A DNA stretch of 64,000 bases from Pithys albifrons albifrons. Lineage: Eukaryota > Chordata > Aves > Passeriformes > Thamnophilidae. The notes under the pieces are model-generated. The model did no database searches and had not been told where the DNA came from. It saw nothing but the letters and a program-made list of their open reading frames with translations. Both the position numbers and the translations under genes were made by a program. Positions within the stretch are counted from its first letter, which is position 1; the number at the start of each line of letters is the position of its first letter. Shown here one piece after another: positions 1-12,795 of the stretch. Location: positions 96,505,560 to 96,569,559 of the forward strand of contig NC_092459.1 of NCBI RefSeq assembly GCF_047495875.1. The letters are read 5' to 3'.

Positions 1-1092
1 TTGCAACCTCCTATAACGATGGTTGTAGAAAAAGAGTACATTATTAAGCATTGTGGCAAATGCATAGCACAATTGTATCTCAGTTCCTTATTTTGCTACA
101 TTTATGTATTTAGTCAGTTTTGATCATAATTATTTGCAATACTTGGGGGTGCAGAATTGTTCTTTTTATTGTCTCAGTTTTCACACACGGAAGGATAGAG
201 ATTGTCACGAGGGAAAAATCAGACACTGGTTTTAGCAGCAAGGACTTGATTTATTATTGCTTCAAACAAGTTTCATGCATTAAAGATCCCTGTACAAAAC
301 ATGACATGTTCTTTCTTTAAAAACAGCTACACACTTTAGGACAAGTGACATGATCCAAATGGTCTCAACTGACATTGATGGCTATTCTAATGCAACACAG
401 AATGTCTCCCTGACTCAACACATTTAACATTTTTTCAGAGAGGAGAAGAATAAGGGGAAAAATACTTAGTTAAAATGAAATCTCTGTTCTGCAAAAATTT
501 GTGTTTTGTCTCACTTTCTGTATTGACTGCTATCCCTTAGGCTGAAGTAGTTCTACATATAGACATACAAACACATAACCCCTTTTATCCAGATGTGAAT
601 TTCAGCACTCGATAATCATCTGGTAAGGGTCATATCTGAAATCCTCTGATCTGAAGGGAAAACATTCACTCATCTTCCCTTGCCTTTAGATCAGGTGCAT
701 ACAGATGTGGTAATTATTGGAAATAAATTGCCAAGTAACACCACTGAAGCCAAACCAGAAGCTGACAGTTTTACCAGGATAAAAAATGGAGCGAAGAAAG
801 AGGAAAACGGACAGAACAGAAGGGACACAACAGTATCATACAGGGTACTGATAACAGAGTGTCTTCAACTGCTGTAACACAATTCATCTTAAGAAAATCC
901 TAAAGCACTACACATGGAACAGCTAAGTACAATTTTAGATTTTAATACAGCTGAAGTATTTTACAGCCCAATACCCCCAAAATGGCAATTAATTATGCAA
1001 AGTTGAAAAAACAAATAAAGCTAGTTTATTATTTTATTCTCATGCAAACACATGGAACACATGAAACTTTTTTGGTTTGTTTGCCATTTGCT

Positions 1093-1119
1093 GGGGTTTT
1101 TTTGGGGGGAGGGGAGGGG
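1093..1119 (+). other. Canonical G-quadruplex motif
   Basis: The plus strand has four G-runs of 4, 6, 4 and 4 bases separated by loops of 7, 1 and 1 bases (the first loop is all T). This satisfies the usual G3+N1-7 rule and should fold readily as single-stranded DNA or RNA. No gene or promoter is recognisable beside it, so a function cannot be assigned. Confidence 0.75.
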
Positions 1120-3327
1120 AGAGTAGTGGTTTGGTGGTGTATTTTTTCCTCCTCTATATGGAAGACTCTTCTTTCCTTATGAGACATGTTATTGTCCCAC
1201 TATTACATGAAAGATTTTGTGGATTCCACCAAAACAATGTGAAGGGTGACTATAAAACCAGATGAAGACTGATCTGAAGTGTTCTTTTTTCATGGGACAA
1301 AGTGTCAGCCACATCATCAATTCAGCTCACGCATCAGATAACATGAAGACAGCAGGAATTACGTTATTCTGGATTTATATGTGCGTAAATGGACAAAACC
1401 CACCCTCTATCCCTGAGATTCCAAAGAGTTATAGACAACTTAAATACTCTTTCTTCCTTCATCATTTACCAGTCTAATTTCTCTCCTGCATTACTCCTAC
1501 AGTCCCAGTCTTGTTAAGGCCCTCTAAAGGCTCTGATTTCCTCTTTCTCACCCACACATCAAACCCTTCCAGACATGAAAGGATCCATGCATGCATTTCA
1601 AATACAACAACTGCTCCTTTAAGTCCACCATCTCCACTTCTTAACTTCCAGAAAAATAAACTCTCAAAAAACTGCAGACCAGAGCGTCAGTCATCACATA
1701 ACAACTGCCCTCAGTTGCACTATGTTCAATTATGTACAGCAAAGCAAGGAGATTGTCCATTGAACAAAGCAGTCACTTTCAGCACTAAACTCAGCTCTTC
1801 AGTGCCACCATGGCAGAGACCAACATCATTCTCTAGAGACACCTGGTCAGCAAGGGCTGCAGGAAAACAATGGCTCTGAAACAATCCAGTGAATTAAACA
1901 ATTATGTCACCAACCCCCTCACCATATGTAATGGCAAGTCACAACATACCAGACCATTTTAAATCACAGGGGAATTTTACCTCGATTTTATTATATCCCT
2001 CCACAGACAGCATGGAAGATATCCTAAGAAAGAACTAATCACAACACAAAGTGAAAGCAGCTAAACAGCATCTTCAGTATTAACCCAGTATGTCTCATTA
2101 ATTCACTTTTAAAAAACCCAAAGAAGTCAAACTGCAATTTCTCATCTTTAAGTGATCAAATCTGTTTCACAAGACGCTGTGATAAAGCTCAGCAGAAGAG
2201 CTGCTACATACTGACTGCTGCTTTGCATGCTTTCAGAGTTATTCTTGATCTCCATGTAGCAATTGCACATGATTAGCTAACTCTTCCATTTTGCATTATA
2301 GTCTGTGCCTATTTCTCCTTAGGTTCATCACTATCTTAAGCTAGTGTTGGAAAGAATACTTGTCCAAGACCAGACTAACTAATTTTCTTATAGCATTCCT
2401 CTGAATGGATTCTTAAAGATTTCCCAGAATGTTTTGGAGTGAATAAGTCAACTGATTCACAGCATTTACCTGTGGTTTTAGGAAAAGGAATGAAGATACT
2501 GTAGGTAAAGCACTAGCTTTGAGAGCAAGTTTAAACACCCTGTATGTAACTCTAGCAGATTTTGTACAGTTCAATGTGTTTTCACACAACAGAATACTGA
2601 GATTACAGGTAGAGGTGTGAAAACAGCTGAGACCAAAACGTACTGCCAATCAGAAAGAACTTCAGCATTTCCCACATGCAGTCAGTGATGTCTTCCCAAG
2701 TCAACAATGTGGGCATCCAATTCCCCTCTAAGTCACAACAGGTGGGTTTGCTCTGACTAGATGAGTGTGATGCCACCCAAGCTGCTCATCCAGCACCTCT
2801 TTAAAGCTGACAGAGAGAGACAGGTACACACGGTGTTGAATTTCTCTCTTCTAAAGTAGCCATCTGAAACAAAGATGCATCATACCCTAGAAGGCCCTGT
2901 TTCTCTCCACCAACTATAAAGAGAGTCAAGGATGTGGAGCTCGGATATAGAAGTTTACATTAGAGATGTCTAAAGTTAGATGAAATGAATCTCATCGTAG
3001 GAGTTTTTCCAAGGACTTGAAAGAGGAGAGGATTTCATCAAAGAGCTATTTCAAGATAACTGTCATAGTCAAAAAAAGAAATAATGCACTTAGCCATGGT
3101 TGGCTCTAAGTTGGATTCATTTCTCCCTAGGAAAACTGGTTTAAATACCACATTCAGAGTTATTTCACTCTATCTGTTTGCAACAACACAGTAAGTGGGT
3201 CAGAACAGAAGACGAATATGAGGATTTTTCCTCTTTGTTCTTGATTTTACAAGTGAGCGACTCTAGGGTCCCATTCACAGACCCTTAATCTGCCTGTCTC
3301 TCCAGTGGTCCCTTCGTAAAAGCGCAG

Positions 3328-3366
3328 GGACTTCACTGGGACTTCAATGATTACACATATCTAAAA
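3328..3366. repeat. Possible trace of ancient amniote repeat
   Basis: A short stretch with a 'cactgggacttcaatga' core followed by an ACACAT-type segment resembles the TGACTTCAATGGG-containing centre of old interspersed repeats common in turtles, crocodiles and birds. The match is short and degenerate, so this is only suggestive. Confidence 0.25.
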
Positions 3367-4894
3367 TGATCATTATCCTTGTATCAAGGAATCTAGAATA
3401 TCACATATATTTTTCTTCTCACTTACTCTTTCTTTTTGCAGCTCTCTGACATGCTTCTAAACAAGGCCCTGGTAGGACAGACCACCCTTTTGCTTTTCCT
3501 ACAATTTTGAAGGAGGGCAAAGAAAAAGTGATTCTCCAATTTGTATTAGTTGTCGAGCTTCACCAAGCTTTATGAAAACCTTTCTATTAACCATAGTGTG
3601 TCCACTTTGGTGAACCTCACTATGAACATTAAGTAGAAGGTCTTGTGCACAGTTGTTCAGGCACTATTGGTAATTGATAGATAAAACCACAGAGACTGGA
3701 GACTAAAGGCATGGAGTAAGACAAAGTGCTTCCATAAAAATGCAAAGGGTGGACTTTTTTCTTGTAAGAAGTGGATTAAACACAGCTGAAGATATTCATA
3801 CAGGTGTGTTTAGCCTCTAACTGGGCGGGATTAAACTGAGATTTATTAATACAATTTAAAGACTTCAGTTAATAGGCTTGAACTCCCCTGGCTTTACACA
3901 AGGTGTATAAGAGATTGACATACCAGCACAATAAATACTCTCAGCTTTTCCATTTCCTTTCTTGACATTTCTCTTTGACCACTGTCAGGCTAACATTTGC
4001 ATCTTGAGAGAAAGAAATAAAAAAAAATCACACATGGCAAAGGATCCTCCACTTATTTCTCTCTTGTTATTCTCTTACTGCTATTGTGTTGCTGTCACTG
4101 GAAAGCAGCGGCCAAAGAGGCCAGGCAGGTGCGTTTCTGTGTGCAGCTGAAATGATGCTTTGTGCTGCCAGCAGGTTATGATCAACACTGCAGTCAATAC
4201 AGTCTAAACTAGAAGACAAGAGACTGGGCAGACAAACTGACAGATGTGCTCTTTCAAACTTTCTTGCCTATCCTGATCCTTTTCCACCCCTCTTCGCATT
4301 TCCCTGGCAGGCAATTATTGACACCCTTAGTGTCAGGTACGTATTTATGAAGGGAGAAGAGCTATTTATCTGACACACATGAAAGAAAAGAGAAATTAGT
4401 CCAGACCTCATAACAAAATGGCAGAAGACAGGAGTTAAAAGTAATAAGAGAAACAGTAAGACAAAGAAAAGAGTTCATGTGTTCAAAATAGTAAAAATTT
4501 TTTTTGCTGAAATTACAGGTGCACTTCTGTAGCTCAACATCTTCTGACAGTGTAGTAGAAACATATACAGACCCATAACCAGCCAAAACAGGTATAGGAG
4601 TTTTTTTCTGTATCATCAGAGTTATGTAGAATACCCGAAGAAACCAGAAAAATCTGATGTATCAATTTGATGTAGAAAAAAGAAATTTATATACAGTAAT
4701 TTCACATGAAAAAAATGTCCCAAAGCACAATTCAAGGACAACTCCTTGGTTACCTAGTTGTTTTGTTTTCTGTATATGACAGGTAACTTTTAACGACACC
4801 CTTTAATAAAGTCCTAGTTTGAGGACTCAACAGACATCCAGTGGGGCAGATTTCCCTTGTGTTTGCAAAAGTCCAAAGTACCCCCTCTAATATT

Positions 4895-4950
4895 TAAAAA
4901 CAAAACAAAACAAACAAAAACCCTAAAAAATCCAAAACAAAACAGAAAAG
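4895..4950 (+). repeat. A/C-rich (CAAAA)n-like tract
   Basis: An imperfect run of CAAAA and CAAA units followed by an A-rich stretch. It is one of several such tracts in the window (8070, 18758, 33112, 55448, 56150). They could be slippage products or the eroded A-rich tails of insertions, but no body of an element is recognisable next to this one. Confidence 0.7.
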
Positions 4951-5807
4951 CCTGCAATTTTAATCAAGAGGCCAAGTCTGCTCCTTTATTTCCAACATGA
5001 GTGAAACAGGATTGAAAAATCAGTAACAGTGGTATATATTCATCATCTATGTCAGCATTCAACAGAATTTAAAAGTTTACCATGCCTTTGGCAGCAACAA
5101 AACCATTTTAGATGCATCAGCAGGCTGGGATACTTTACCTAATGTCCAATACCATAGGTGTGAATACTTATGAAATAGAACATCTGTTTATTCACGAGGC
5201 AAAAATTATATAATTGTGCCACTGACCTTGGTAGATTCCCTTCCCTTCAGGTTTCCAGCAAACTCAGGGAAGTTGTTCTTTGGCCAAGAATGTTGCATCA
5301 GCCTTAGCATAAAGTTTTTCTGGTACCTTAGAAACTGTGAAGTCATGTCAGAACATTTAGGTGATTTTTTAATGCAATTTAAGAAAAGTATAACTGAATC
5401 TTTGCCTCTTGCTTGCAGACTGTTTACTGGTGAAAATCACAACAACCGACACAGACAAACTAATACCATGAGATGGATAAGTTTAAGATAGCCAAGCTCA
5501 TTTAGGAAAATAAGTTGGAGCACTCAGGTCCTCAGGAATGAATCTCCTATTCCATGTATTTATGACACCTTCAGAGCACTCAATGCATAGGAGGGGGAAA
5601 AAAGATTAAAAATACTGAAGTGTTCTGTGCAGAAATTAGCCTTTCATTCCTTTTGGCCAGCTACAAATTGTTAGAGTGTTCAAACCCCAGACACTATACC
5701 AATCCCCAATGCCTAGATGACACTCATCAAATAATTTCCTAATGAAATGTATTAGAAACCACTTAGAAAAAAACATATCTGTCTAATTTCCCAGAACAGA
5801 CTAGAGG

Positions 5808-5916
5808 CTTAATTTTGTTCACAGCTACACTGGAGTAATTCTAGAATAACTTAATTAATGACATTGAATTACTCAAATTCTCACAGCAGCATATCTGGAA
5901 GGTGAATTTGGTTGTG
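5808..5916. repeat. Ancient amniote repeat with self-complementary arms
   Basis: The segment reads as a degenerate copy of an old repeat with a palindromic layout. A left arm contains 'tacactggagtaat', the centre is AT-rich around 'aatgacattgaa', and the right arm contains 'gaattactcaaattc'. The layout matches, from memory, the interspersed amniote sequence whose arms read TTACACYGGTGTAA and GGAGTAACTCCATTGA and which is abundant in turtles and present as relics in birds. I cannot give a firm library name. Divergence looks high, implying an insertion older than modern birds. Confidence 0.5.
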
Positions 5917-8069
5917 GGGACAACAGATTACAGGACTCAAGGTGCAAGCTTCAAGCCCCAAATATCCATCTGACTTAGAACTGCTGTCTTGCTTCCTCAG
6001 GACTGTGCTGGGGTTTGGTCAGAGACCTCCAAACCAGATCTTTTTTTTTTTGTAATTTGTTGGTTTTGTGGGTGTCATGTATGATTATCCATCTACAAAT
6101 ACAGAGTAGCTCTGAAGTTGGTGCAAAGTACAGCAGTGTTGGGATGGAGGAGAAGTCAGCCCATCGAGTCCCAAAAGGCTTCTTGGCAGCTGCTTTCCCG
6201 GCAACAGGAACAGGGCACAGCTTGCAGTCCAGCCCACGTGTTAAATGAGTTCCCAATGCACTGTCATTGTTATTAGCCAGGGGTAGATGGAAGGCTTCTA
6301 AGGGGACAAGCTTTAAAATACACTGCTGAATTATATGACCAGTTACCAATGAAGTAACATTGCAAAAAACCACAGAGACAGACTTCAAGAAAAATCATAT
6401 CTCTCCTTCCTTGTACAAAGAAAACTAAAGCTTCCATACATCATCACCAGATCAGCAGTGATCGGACACATTTGTTTTTTAATGGACATTTTCCATTTAG
6501 GAAAGACATTTATAGATCAGTTAAAGCAAAATCAGGAAAGATGTCTATCAGCTGGAAAGGATAAACACATGTAGTATAGTTTCTGCTAACCTGTCTAGAA
6601 AGGGAGTGAAAAACAATAAACATATTTACACTTGCAAGGGCTTAGACATAGTCATATTTTTGTAGCATGATACAGTCTTTTGTCTTTGAAGCATAATGGA
6701 AAAAAACTGCAAGTCCCGTGTTAAAGACAAGTTCCACAATAGGGAACTGACTTTGAATCCAGTTTGTCCTACATTTCATATGCACATTTCCATCATAAAA
6801 ATCTCGCTTATGTATCCCATTCCTCTATTCCTGGCCATAATATACAAAAACAATTTGTAAGTCCTCTGCTAGGATACGTTCTGTGGGTCTCAAGAGGCCC
6901 TTTATTGTTCATGTATTGTCCTATAGATTTGGAAGTTAAGGTCTTTGTCCTATTGAGAAGGTCTGTTCTCTAAACACATTTCTAAATCTATTCTATTTTC
7001 AGGGACCCCCAAACGTATTAAACCTTGTTTTTTCCCCCCACCTAAAAGCTAATCAGCTAGAACTTTAACTTTGGATAAGTGCAGAGGGCAAAACAATGTG
7101 CAAGAGCAGACTAGGAAGCATAAAAAAGGCTAATAATTTTTCATTAAATGTGCTGATCACAGCTCCTTAGAATGAGGGCCAGCATACTCTGTAATAGTCA
7201 TGGACTGAATTTACCTGCTTGTAGTGCTAAAATGGCCAAATTCTGTAACAGATTTTTTCCACATTTAGACTGGAATAAAATGCTGAATTATTACATAGAC
7301 ATAAGATGGGAAACCAATCTTATCTCCCAAAATGTATCAGGTCATCAATACTTAATATTTAATTTTATTTAGGAGGAAATATCAGCAAAATAAGCAAACA
7401 AGTCCCTTCTTTTCAGACAGAGAGGCTGCATTATGGCAACTAGAACAGAGGTTTAGATACAATATCCTGAGGAGACTTAAGGTCTTCTCCGTAGTCCTTG
7501 TGGCTGCTTTGCTTCTCTTTTAAAGCCACAGACACCATTTCTCTTCGCTTTCACAATCATTAGGCTGGAGGAGCTATAGCAAGCACTCATTTAGCAGCAC
7601 TTCATTAGGAAAGCATGTAAGGTACTGTTATCTACCGTTTCCTATTGTCTCTCTGTATTAATAGCTTCTTTTCCACATGAGAATAATAGTTTCCTCTGTA
7701 CGTGTAGATTATATATCCACAAAAAAAAAACTCCACGAACAAAAGTACATCAGGGGTTCAATAAAGGTATATATGCAAGATAATAAGAGCAGTCAGAGGT
7801 GGAAAAATAAGGAACACAATGAAACACTTTCTGACACAGGTGCTTGCCCAGCCAGGAACCCATTAGCACCTTGTCATAAAACCCCCTAAGCACACAAAAA
7901 TATAAATTTGAAAGTCATAAAAACCAATGGACATACACAATTAAGTGACCAATGAAAAGCTGTCATCTTCTTTCCCTCTTTGGAATATAGCCAGAAACAA
8001 CTGGTGGGGAGCAAAACATAATTTGGCAATACCTCAACCTGAACTTTTAATGTTTACTAGCAGGAAGGG

Positions 8070-8116
8070 AAAAAAAAACCAAAACCAAAAAAAACCCCAC
8101 AAAACCCACAAAAAGA
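8070..8116 (+). repeat. A-rich tract with CC/CCCC interruptions
   Basis: A purine-rich tract of A-runs interrupted by C pairs and quartets. It has the same style as the other A/C tracts in the window. No transposon body is recognised upstream. Confidence 0.65.
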
Positions 8117-10105
8117 CAGCATGTAGTAAAGGATGGGAGAAAGAAGAGTGGTCTGTGGCAATATCTTCATTAATTTTATGACACTTACAAAATCTGAAGC
8201 CTATTTGTGACTACTGATTTAGTAGGATCTATGGGCAAGTACACTGAACATCTCCTGACATTTCCATCCAGAGCAAGTGTCTGCCAAAGAATCAACACCT
8301 CTTCCTTCACTGCCTCCCACATCGGCTGTCCAGGCTGCCCCAGCTCACTTCACTTTCTGTGGCTATAGCTACCATTATTCAAGTATGTTTTCTGTACCTG
8401 GGTTTTCCTACTTTTCCACTTCAGTCACTCCTCAACAAATCCCAAGCCTCCTACCTTCAAATCCAAAGCTTCATCACGGCATGAAAACTACTTAGATCTT
8501 CGTTGTCAAAGTTGACACTTGGTGAGCTTAAAGATTTAGTCTAACTAAAAATCTTCTCTGCTGGGCTTCTGGCGTGAAACTCCTCTGGTCATAGCTCATA
8601 ATCTTTGTATTCAATATTCATTCAAAATCTGTTTTAAACTTGCTTAGCCTTTCTAGGATTCTACCAAGAGTCCACCCATGTGTAACTTCATACCATAAGC
8701 CTGTAATTATAAAAGAGAAAGAAGCCTGCATGAGAAATCAACACACCCACTCTTACCAGCACACCTCTCCCCACCCTGTTTGTCTCGATTAGACATACTT
8801 AGGTGGGAAACTGTTAATTATCACTAATTATGGAGCAACACTGTCCTCACTGTACAACCTCACCATATAGATTGCATAAGCACTGTAAAATAAGATGGTC
8901 CTTGATGGAAAGAGCTTTTGGCAAGTTGGTCCTGGATAGGACACTCCAGGTATTTGCTGCCCAAGACATCTCTCTGGAATCCCTTTGCTGTTCACAATAC
9001 AACAAACAGGGGAAAAACCTCAAGAGAAAACAGACATCTAAAAGTACACGTCAAACAGAAACACTTTTTGACACCAATTTTAAAATAAAAGTTTGGACCA
9101 TCTCAGGGATTTTCATATCCACAGTTTCTTCCCCTACACTGTTCATTGCGCAGTCACTGCAAAGCACAAAAAGACTTGGAAAAACAGATGTGACAGCCAG
9201 TTGGAAATACCCCTGTTTTCAGGGCTTAAGAGAATTAAGGGCCTGACTCTTCCACTAGCACAAATCAGAAATAAATACAAAGAGTCACCTGACATTATAC
9301 TGCTGTAGAACACGTACGCAGCCGGGATGTTGTGCTTGTTTCAGTGAAATAACTTCAGTGACACGTGCGGATTGACATGCAAATAAACCTCTTGAAATTG
9401 CACCAAGAGAGGTGGAGAGAGAAAGACAATCTTGATTAAAATTTTTTGAAGGACACTACTATGAGGTGCTTTGTTATGATCAGCTCAACATAAATTATCA
9501 TATAACCCATTTCCAATGAGAATGCAATATGAGCTAAATTTTACACTGATTTATAGCTTATGAAAGCTTCACTGAAAACCCTGCTTGTTTCACAAGTCCA
9601 GATCAGTGCAGAACTTAAGTCTGTTTTCTTTCATTAAACAGCTACAATTGCACATTAGGGGTGGAAGGTCATAGAAATAGCAAGAAAAGGACTTAAAAAA
9701 ATATCAACCTGTGTAAGGAAAGGATTCATCCCCTGTGCAAAGTCCTCCACCTCTGTTCAGTTTGCCCCAAAACAACTGCAATAATGCTATCATTTCAAAG
9801 ATGATGTAGACTTTGACAAGAAACATGGTCATACAAGTTATGTCTTAAGTGTCATCCCATATTTGCAGATTGTTGAGTCTTCTTTTCAAACAAAAAGCCT
9901 CTACCTGCATCAAGTGCCCATTTAGTTTTCGCAATCTGCAAAGAGCAGGTGGTGACAATGAGAAATGCTTTTCCTCTTCTTTTTCTAACCTGCTTCAGAA
10001 ATGCTCTGAAATCTCCTGCTAAAACCCACACAGATTCTGGCAGAGTCCATGTTCTGGCCGTTGCAGTGTACAGCCAGAGAAACAGCAGAAGGTTTGATTT
10101 ATTTG

Positions 10106-10133
10106 ACTAGTGTAAATGAGATCAGAATCAAAG
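10106..10133. repeat. Small fragment of ancient amniote repeat
   Basis: The string 'agtgtaaatgagatcagaat' matches the terminal part of the same palindromic amniote repeat type seen at 5808 and 57347, whose end reads approximately GTGTAA.TGAGATCAGAATC. Only about 28 bases are recognisable. Confidence 0.4.
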
Positions 10134-10647
10134 CTCAGAGCTAACACTGTATGGCAAGACTAGCAACTTGCAAAATTGATTATTACAAGTCTGTCCCATA
10201 CAAAATAACAATCACACATGAGGATTCAGATATTTGAAGAGATTTGGAGTTTGTCTTTAGATTTAGGGGGGAAGGGGGGGGGGTGTTAAAATTATTATTA
10301 CATGCTATTAATCTGTTCAGACTATTTCTCTTTAATTTTCCTTGTTGCTTTTAATAGTGTATTTCAGGATATCGGCAATGTATCTCTCTTCTTTCGTATT
10401 AGCTCCACTCATGCAATCCTTACAGCTCAAAGATTAATAGCTCTGCCAGCAATTCCTATTTAAAAACTATTCCTATTTTATCTCTTTTTACCCTGTCCCT
10501 GATTTTCCTCTACTTGCTATGAAGAATACCCACTGCCAGTGTCTTCATGGAACCCAAGACTTTGCAGCTTTATTTCTCACTGTTCCTTTCCCATTTGAAG
10601 ATGGTCCTGTCGATTTTGTTTGACTGGATAATAACCAAGCAATTTAA

Positions 10648-10745
10648 AAGCACAATCCTACAAGTAGCTGAGTGCCCACTATTGATGTAAGCCGAAAACA
10701 GTAATTTAGTGCTTTTGAACAAGCTCAGCACCTTGCAGGATGGTA
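10648..10745. repeat. Ancient amniote repeat, CTGCAAGGTGCTGAG arm type
   Basis: Two diverged inverted arms are visible. The left is 'caatcctacaagtagctgag' at about 10652-10671, and the right is 'gctcagcaccttgcaggat' at about 10723-10741. They flank a spacer containing 'attgatgta'. This is the layout of an old amniote repeat whose copies read CCTGATCCTGCAAGGTGCTGAGC...GCTCAGCACCTTGCAGGATCAGG. A second copy lies at 58762-58838. The name of the family in repeat libraries is not certain to me. Confidence 0.55.
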
Positions 10746-11463
10746 TCTGTGTTTCAGCTTGCTAAGCCATGTTTTGCCTGTATCCCTGTTTCTCACTCAG
10801 AAGTCAGCATTACCTTCTAGTCTTGGATTTCAAAAAAACAGGGAAAGGTATTTAAACAAGATCACACAGGATGTGTCACCAAGCAGGCAGTGCAGGTTCC
10901 TTCTTGTCAAGACTCCCAAGCGGTCACTGGAAGTTATATTCTCAAAATTATTCTGTCATCCCCTTGACAATTTAATTATTTTATTTTTTCATATATCTAG
11001 TGCTTCTAGACTCTGTTTAGGTAGCCATGTCTTCTCAATATCTTATTCAGGTGTAGCATGGAAAAGTCTAACAAAGCTGGGCTGGCAGCCAAGCTCGCCA
11101 GTGACTGACACTCGCTTACCTGAGCAAAGATTTGCTCTGCTCCAAGCAGGAACCTGCCTACAGAAGGCCCAGCAGTGACAGCGAGGGTGCAGCCCTGCAT
11201 CCTAACAGCGCCGCTTCCAGCTTGTGCTCAGGCAAGTGGAACCAGCACTTAAGCTGAATGCTAAAAGGCTCCAATCTTCTGCTTCTTTCCAATTCATCTC
11301 CTGTATAAGCCCAGGACTTTTTAGTAAGAGGGGCAAATTAGGGTAGTTACATTGCTAATCCAGGCATAATTTTAAGCTCAATGAAAGGTGATTTAAATGT
11401 TGAAGGAGGAGGAAGGTAAAGGGAGGCACAGAAAAGAGGATGTGGAGAGGAAGGAATTACTTG

Positions 11464-11488
11464 GAATACATTTTAAAAAAATGTATTC
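11464..11488. repeat. Perfect 11-bp inverted repeat with 3-nt loop
   Basis: The arms GAATACATTTT (11464-11474) and AAAATGTATTC (11478-11488) are exact reverse complements separated by AAA. It could extrude as a short hairpin. There is no following T-run or adjacent gene to suggest a terminator or RNA gene. Confidence 0.85.
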
Positions 11489-11734
11489 TTGCCAGTAAAT
11501 GATAGAAATAAATCAGTAGTATGAAGTCACTGGTAGCTGGATCTAAAACAGAGTTTATGACCATTTGATAAGGGGCCAACACAAAGCATAAGCAAAATCA
11601 ATAAAAATATAGCTTCAATGAGCACGTAGAATCTTCAGCTGTTAGAACAAAGTCTTCTCCAAACATAGACTACAGTCAAATTTATCAAAATTTCTGCCCC
11701 AAAGGTTTTACTGTCTAGCCACTCAATGACTGGC

Positions 11735-11758
11735 GTGTGTGTGTGTGTGTAGGGGGGG
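11735..11758 (+). repeat. (GT)8 microsatellite followed by G7
   Basis: Eight GT units (11735-11750) are followed by A and a run of seven G. The alternating purine-pyrimidine tract is a potential Z-DNA former and a likely polymorphic marker. Confidence 0.85.
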
Positions 11759-12685
11759 TGCTGTTAACAGAAACAAAAATGTGTAAGTGAAGTCTGTACC
11801 CAGACTTACCTGCCTCCCTGCCTTACTTGAAAAGAAACATCTCTTTTTCCATAGAGAGCAACTGAAGAATTGTGACCATGTAAACAACTCCATTATTATT
11901 AAGAGCCTCTCTTTTTTTTGTGTTTGTCTAATACACATATTTTATTTTTTTAAAGTGATGAAAGATTTTGTTGAGTGGAGGTAACTAAAAGAAGTAAAAT
12001 GCTCTGATGATACCTCAGTTTGAACTTAGGTGGACTAGAGAACTACAGAGGAGAAGGCAGAGTTGAAATCATGCATATGAGCTCGTCAACATTCATACTG
12101 TTTTGGAATCCAGTCTCTGACGCTTTTCAGTCTTTGAAAAGTTGCTAACTCTGACCCTACTTATCAAAAATACTAGCAATGTACTGGTTAATGAACATTT
12201 ACATATCCAGGGGCCTGATGCTGGCTTTGACATGAAAGAAACACTACACCAAGATGTGAATGGCAATGAAGTTAGCCTAGCCCATGGACTGAGATAACCC
12301 CCTAACCTTTTCATCTCTTAAAACTTTGGTTTACATTTCAATTAGTCACAAGCGAAATTCATTTGGTCATGTCAACCTACAGATGACGTAGTTTGGTCAT
12401 AAAAATCATCACAGAGCTGAGTACAATTGGTAATCTCAACAGCAGGCAAAGATGCTCTAAATTAAAAATGTGTGGGTGGGTTATGTATCTCTACTATCTG
12501 TTTTCAGTAATCCTTCCACTAAGCATCACTTTTTTTTCCCCATACATTATTCTTAAGTGAATATAAAAATGAAAATAAAAATAGCCCAACTGATATATAC
12601 TAAGAGATAAACATTAGTGGGAATGAACAGGAAAAGTAAGAGCAAAAGTGAAGCCTTCCTTAAGAAAGACCTTATAGTCCATGAA

Positions 12686-12795
12686 CATAGAATCGTAGCA
12701 TCATTTAAGTTGGAAAAGACCTCTAAGATTTAGTCCAACCATAAACTCAGCATTGCCAAATCCACCACTGAGCCATGTCCCTCAGCGCCACAACA
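12686..12795 (-). mobile_element. CR1 LINE, 3'-end fragment, 5'-truncated
   Basis: Read on the plus strand, the segment starts with the octamer CATAGAAT and a degenerate second copy, the reverse complement of the (ATTCTATG)n 3' terminus of CR1 retroposons. It continues with 'gttggaaaagacctctaag', 'tagtccaacc' and 'accactgagccatgtccct', which match the 3' untranslated end of avian CR1 (CR1-J/Y-like, from memory). The element therefore lies on the minus strand. Only about 110 bases survive, the usual 5' truncation, and no reverse-transcriptase sequence is present. This is the best taxonomic marker in the window and points to a bird or close relative. Confidence 0.85.

Larger units (their letters stand above)
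1..5807. other. Non-coding AT-rich DNA, no gene seen
   Basis: No open frame here exceeds about 122 codons (longest at 1511-1879) and none has a recognisable domain or a plausible exon structure. Apart from the G-rich motif near 1093, the A/C-rich tract near 4895 and a weak old repeat trace near 3330, I see only unstructured AT-rich sequence. Confidence 0.75.
5917..10647. other. Non-coding DNA, no gene seen
   Basis: The longest open frames are 137-138 codons (5975-6388 minus, 8830-9246 plus). Neither shows a known domain, and both overlap other frames as chance ORFs do. The stretch holds the A/C tract near 8070, a G-rich run (G6-AA-G10 at 10266-10283) that just misses the four-run quadruplex rule, and a small repeat trace at 10106-10133. 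Confidence 0.72.
10746..12685. other. Non-coding DNA, no gene seen
   Basis: The open frame at 10759-11178 (139 codons) runs through sequence with no recognisable domain and partly overlaps a minus-strand frame, so I do not call it. The stretch contains an 11-bp hairpin at 11464-11488 and a GT microsatellite at 11735. Confidence 0.7.

Noticed and set aside
5975..6388. 137-codon minus-strand frame
   Set aside because: It includes a lysine run from a poly-T tract and no recognisable domain, and a plus-strand frame of 77 codons overlaps it.
10266..10283. G6-AA-G10 run as a quadruplex
   Set aside because: Only three G3 runs can be separated by at least one base, so the four-run rule is not met.
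10759..11178. 139-codon plus-strand frame
   Set aside because: No domain seen, it runs through T-rich non-coding-like sequence and overlaps a minus-strand frame.
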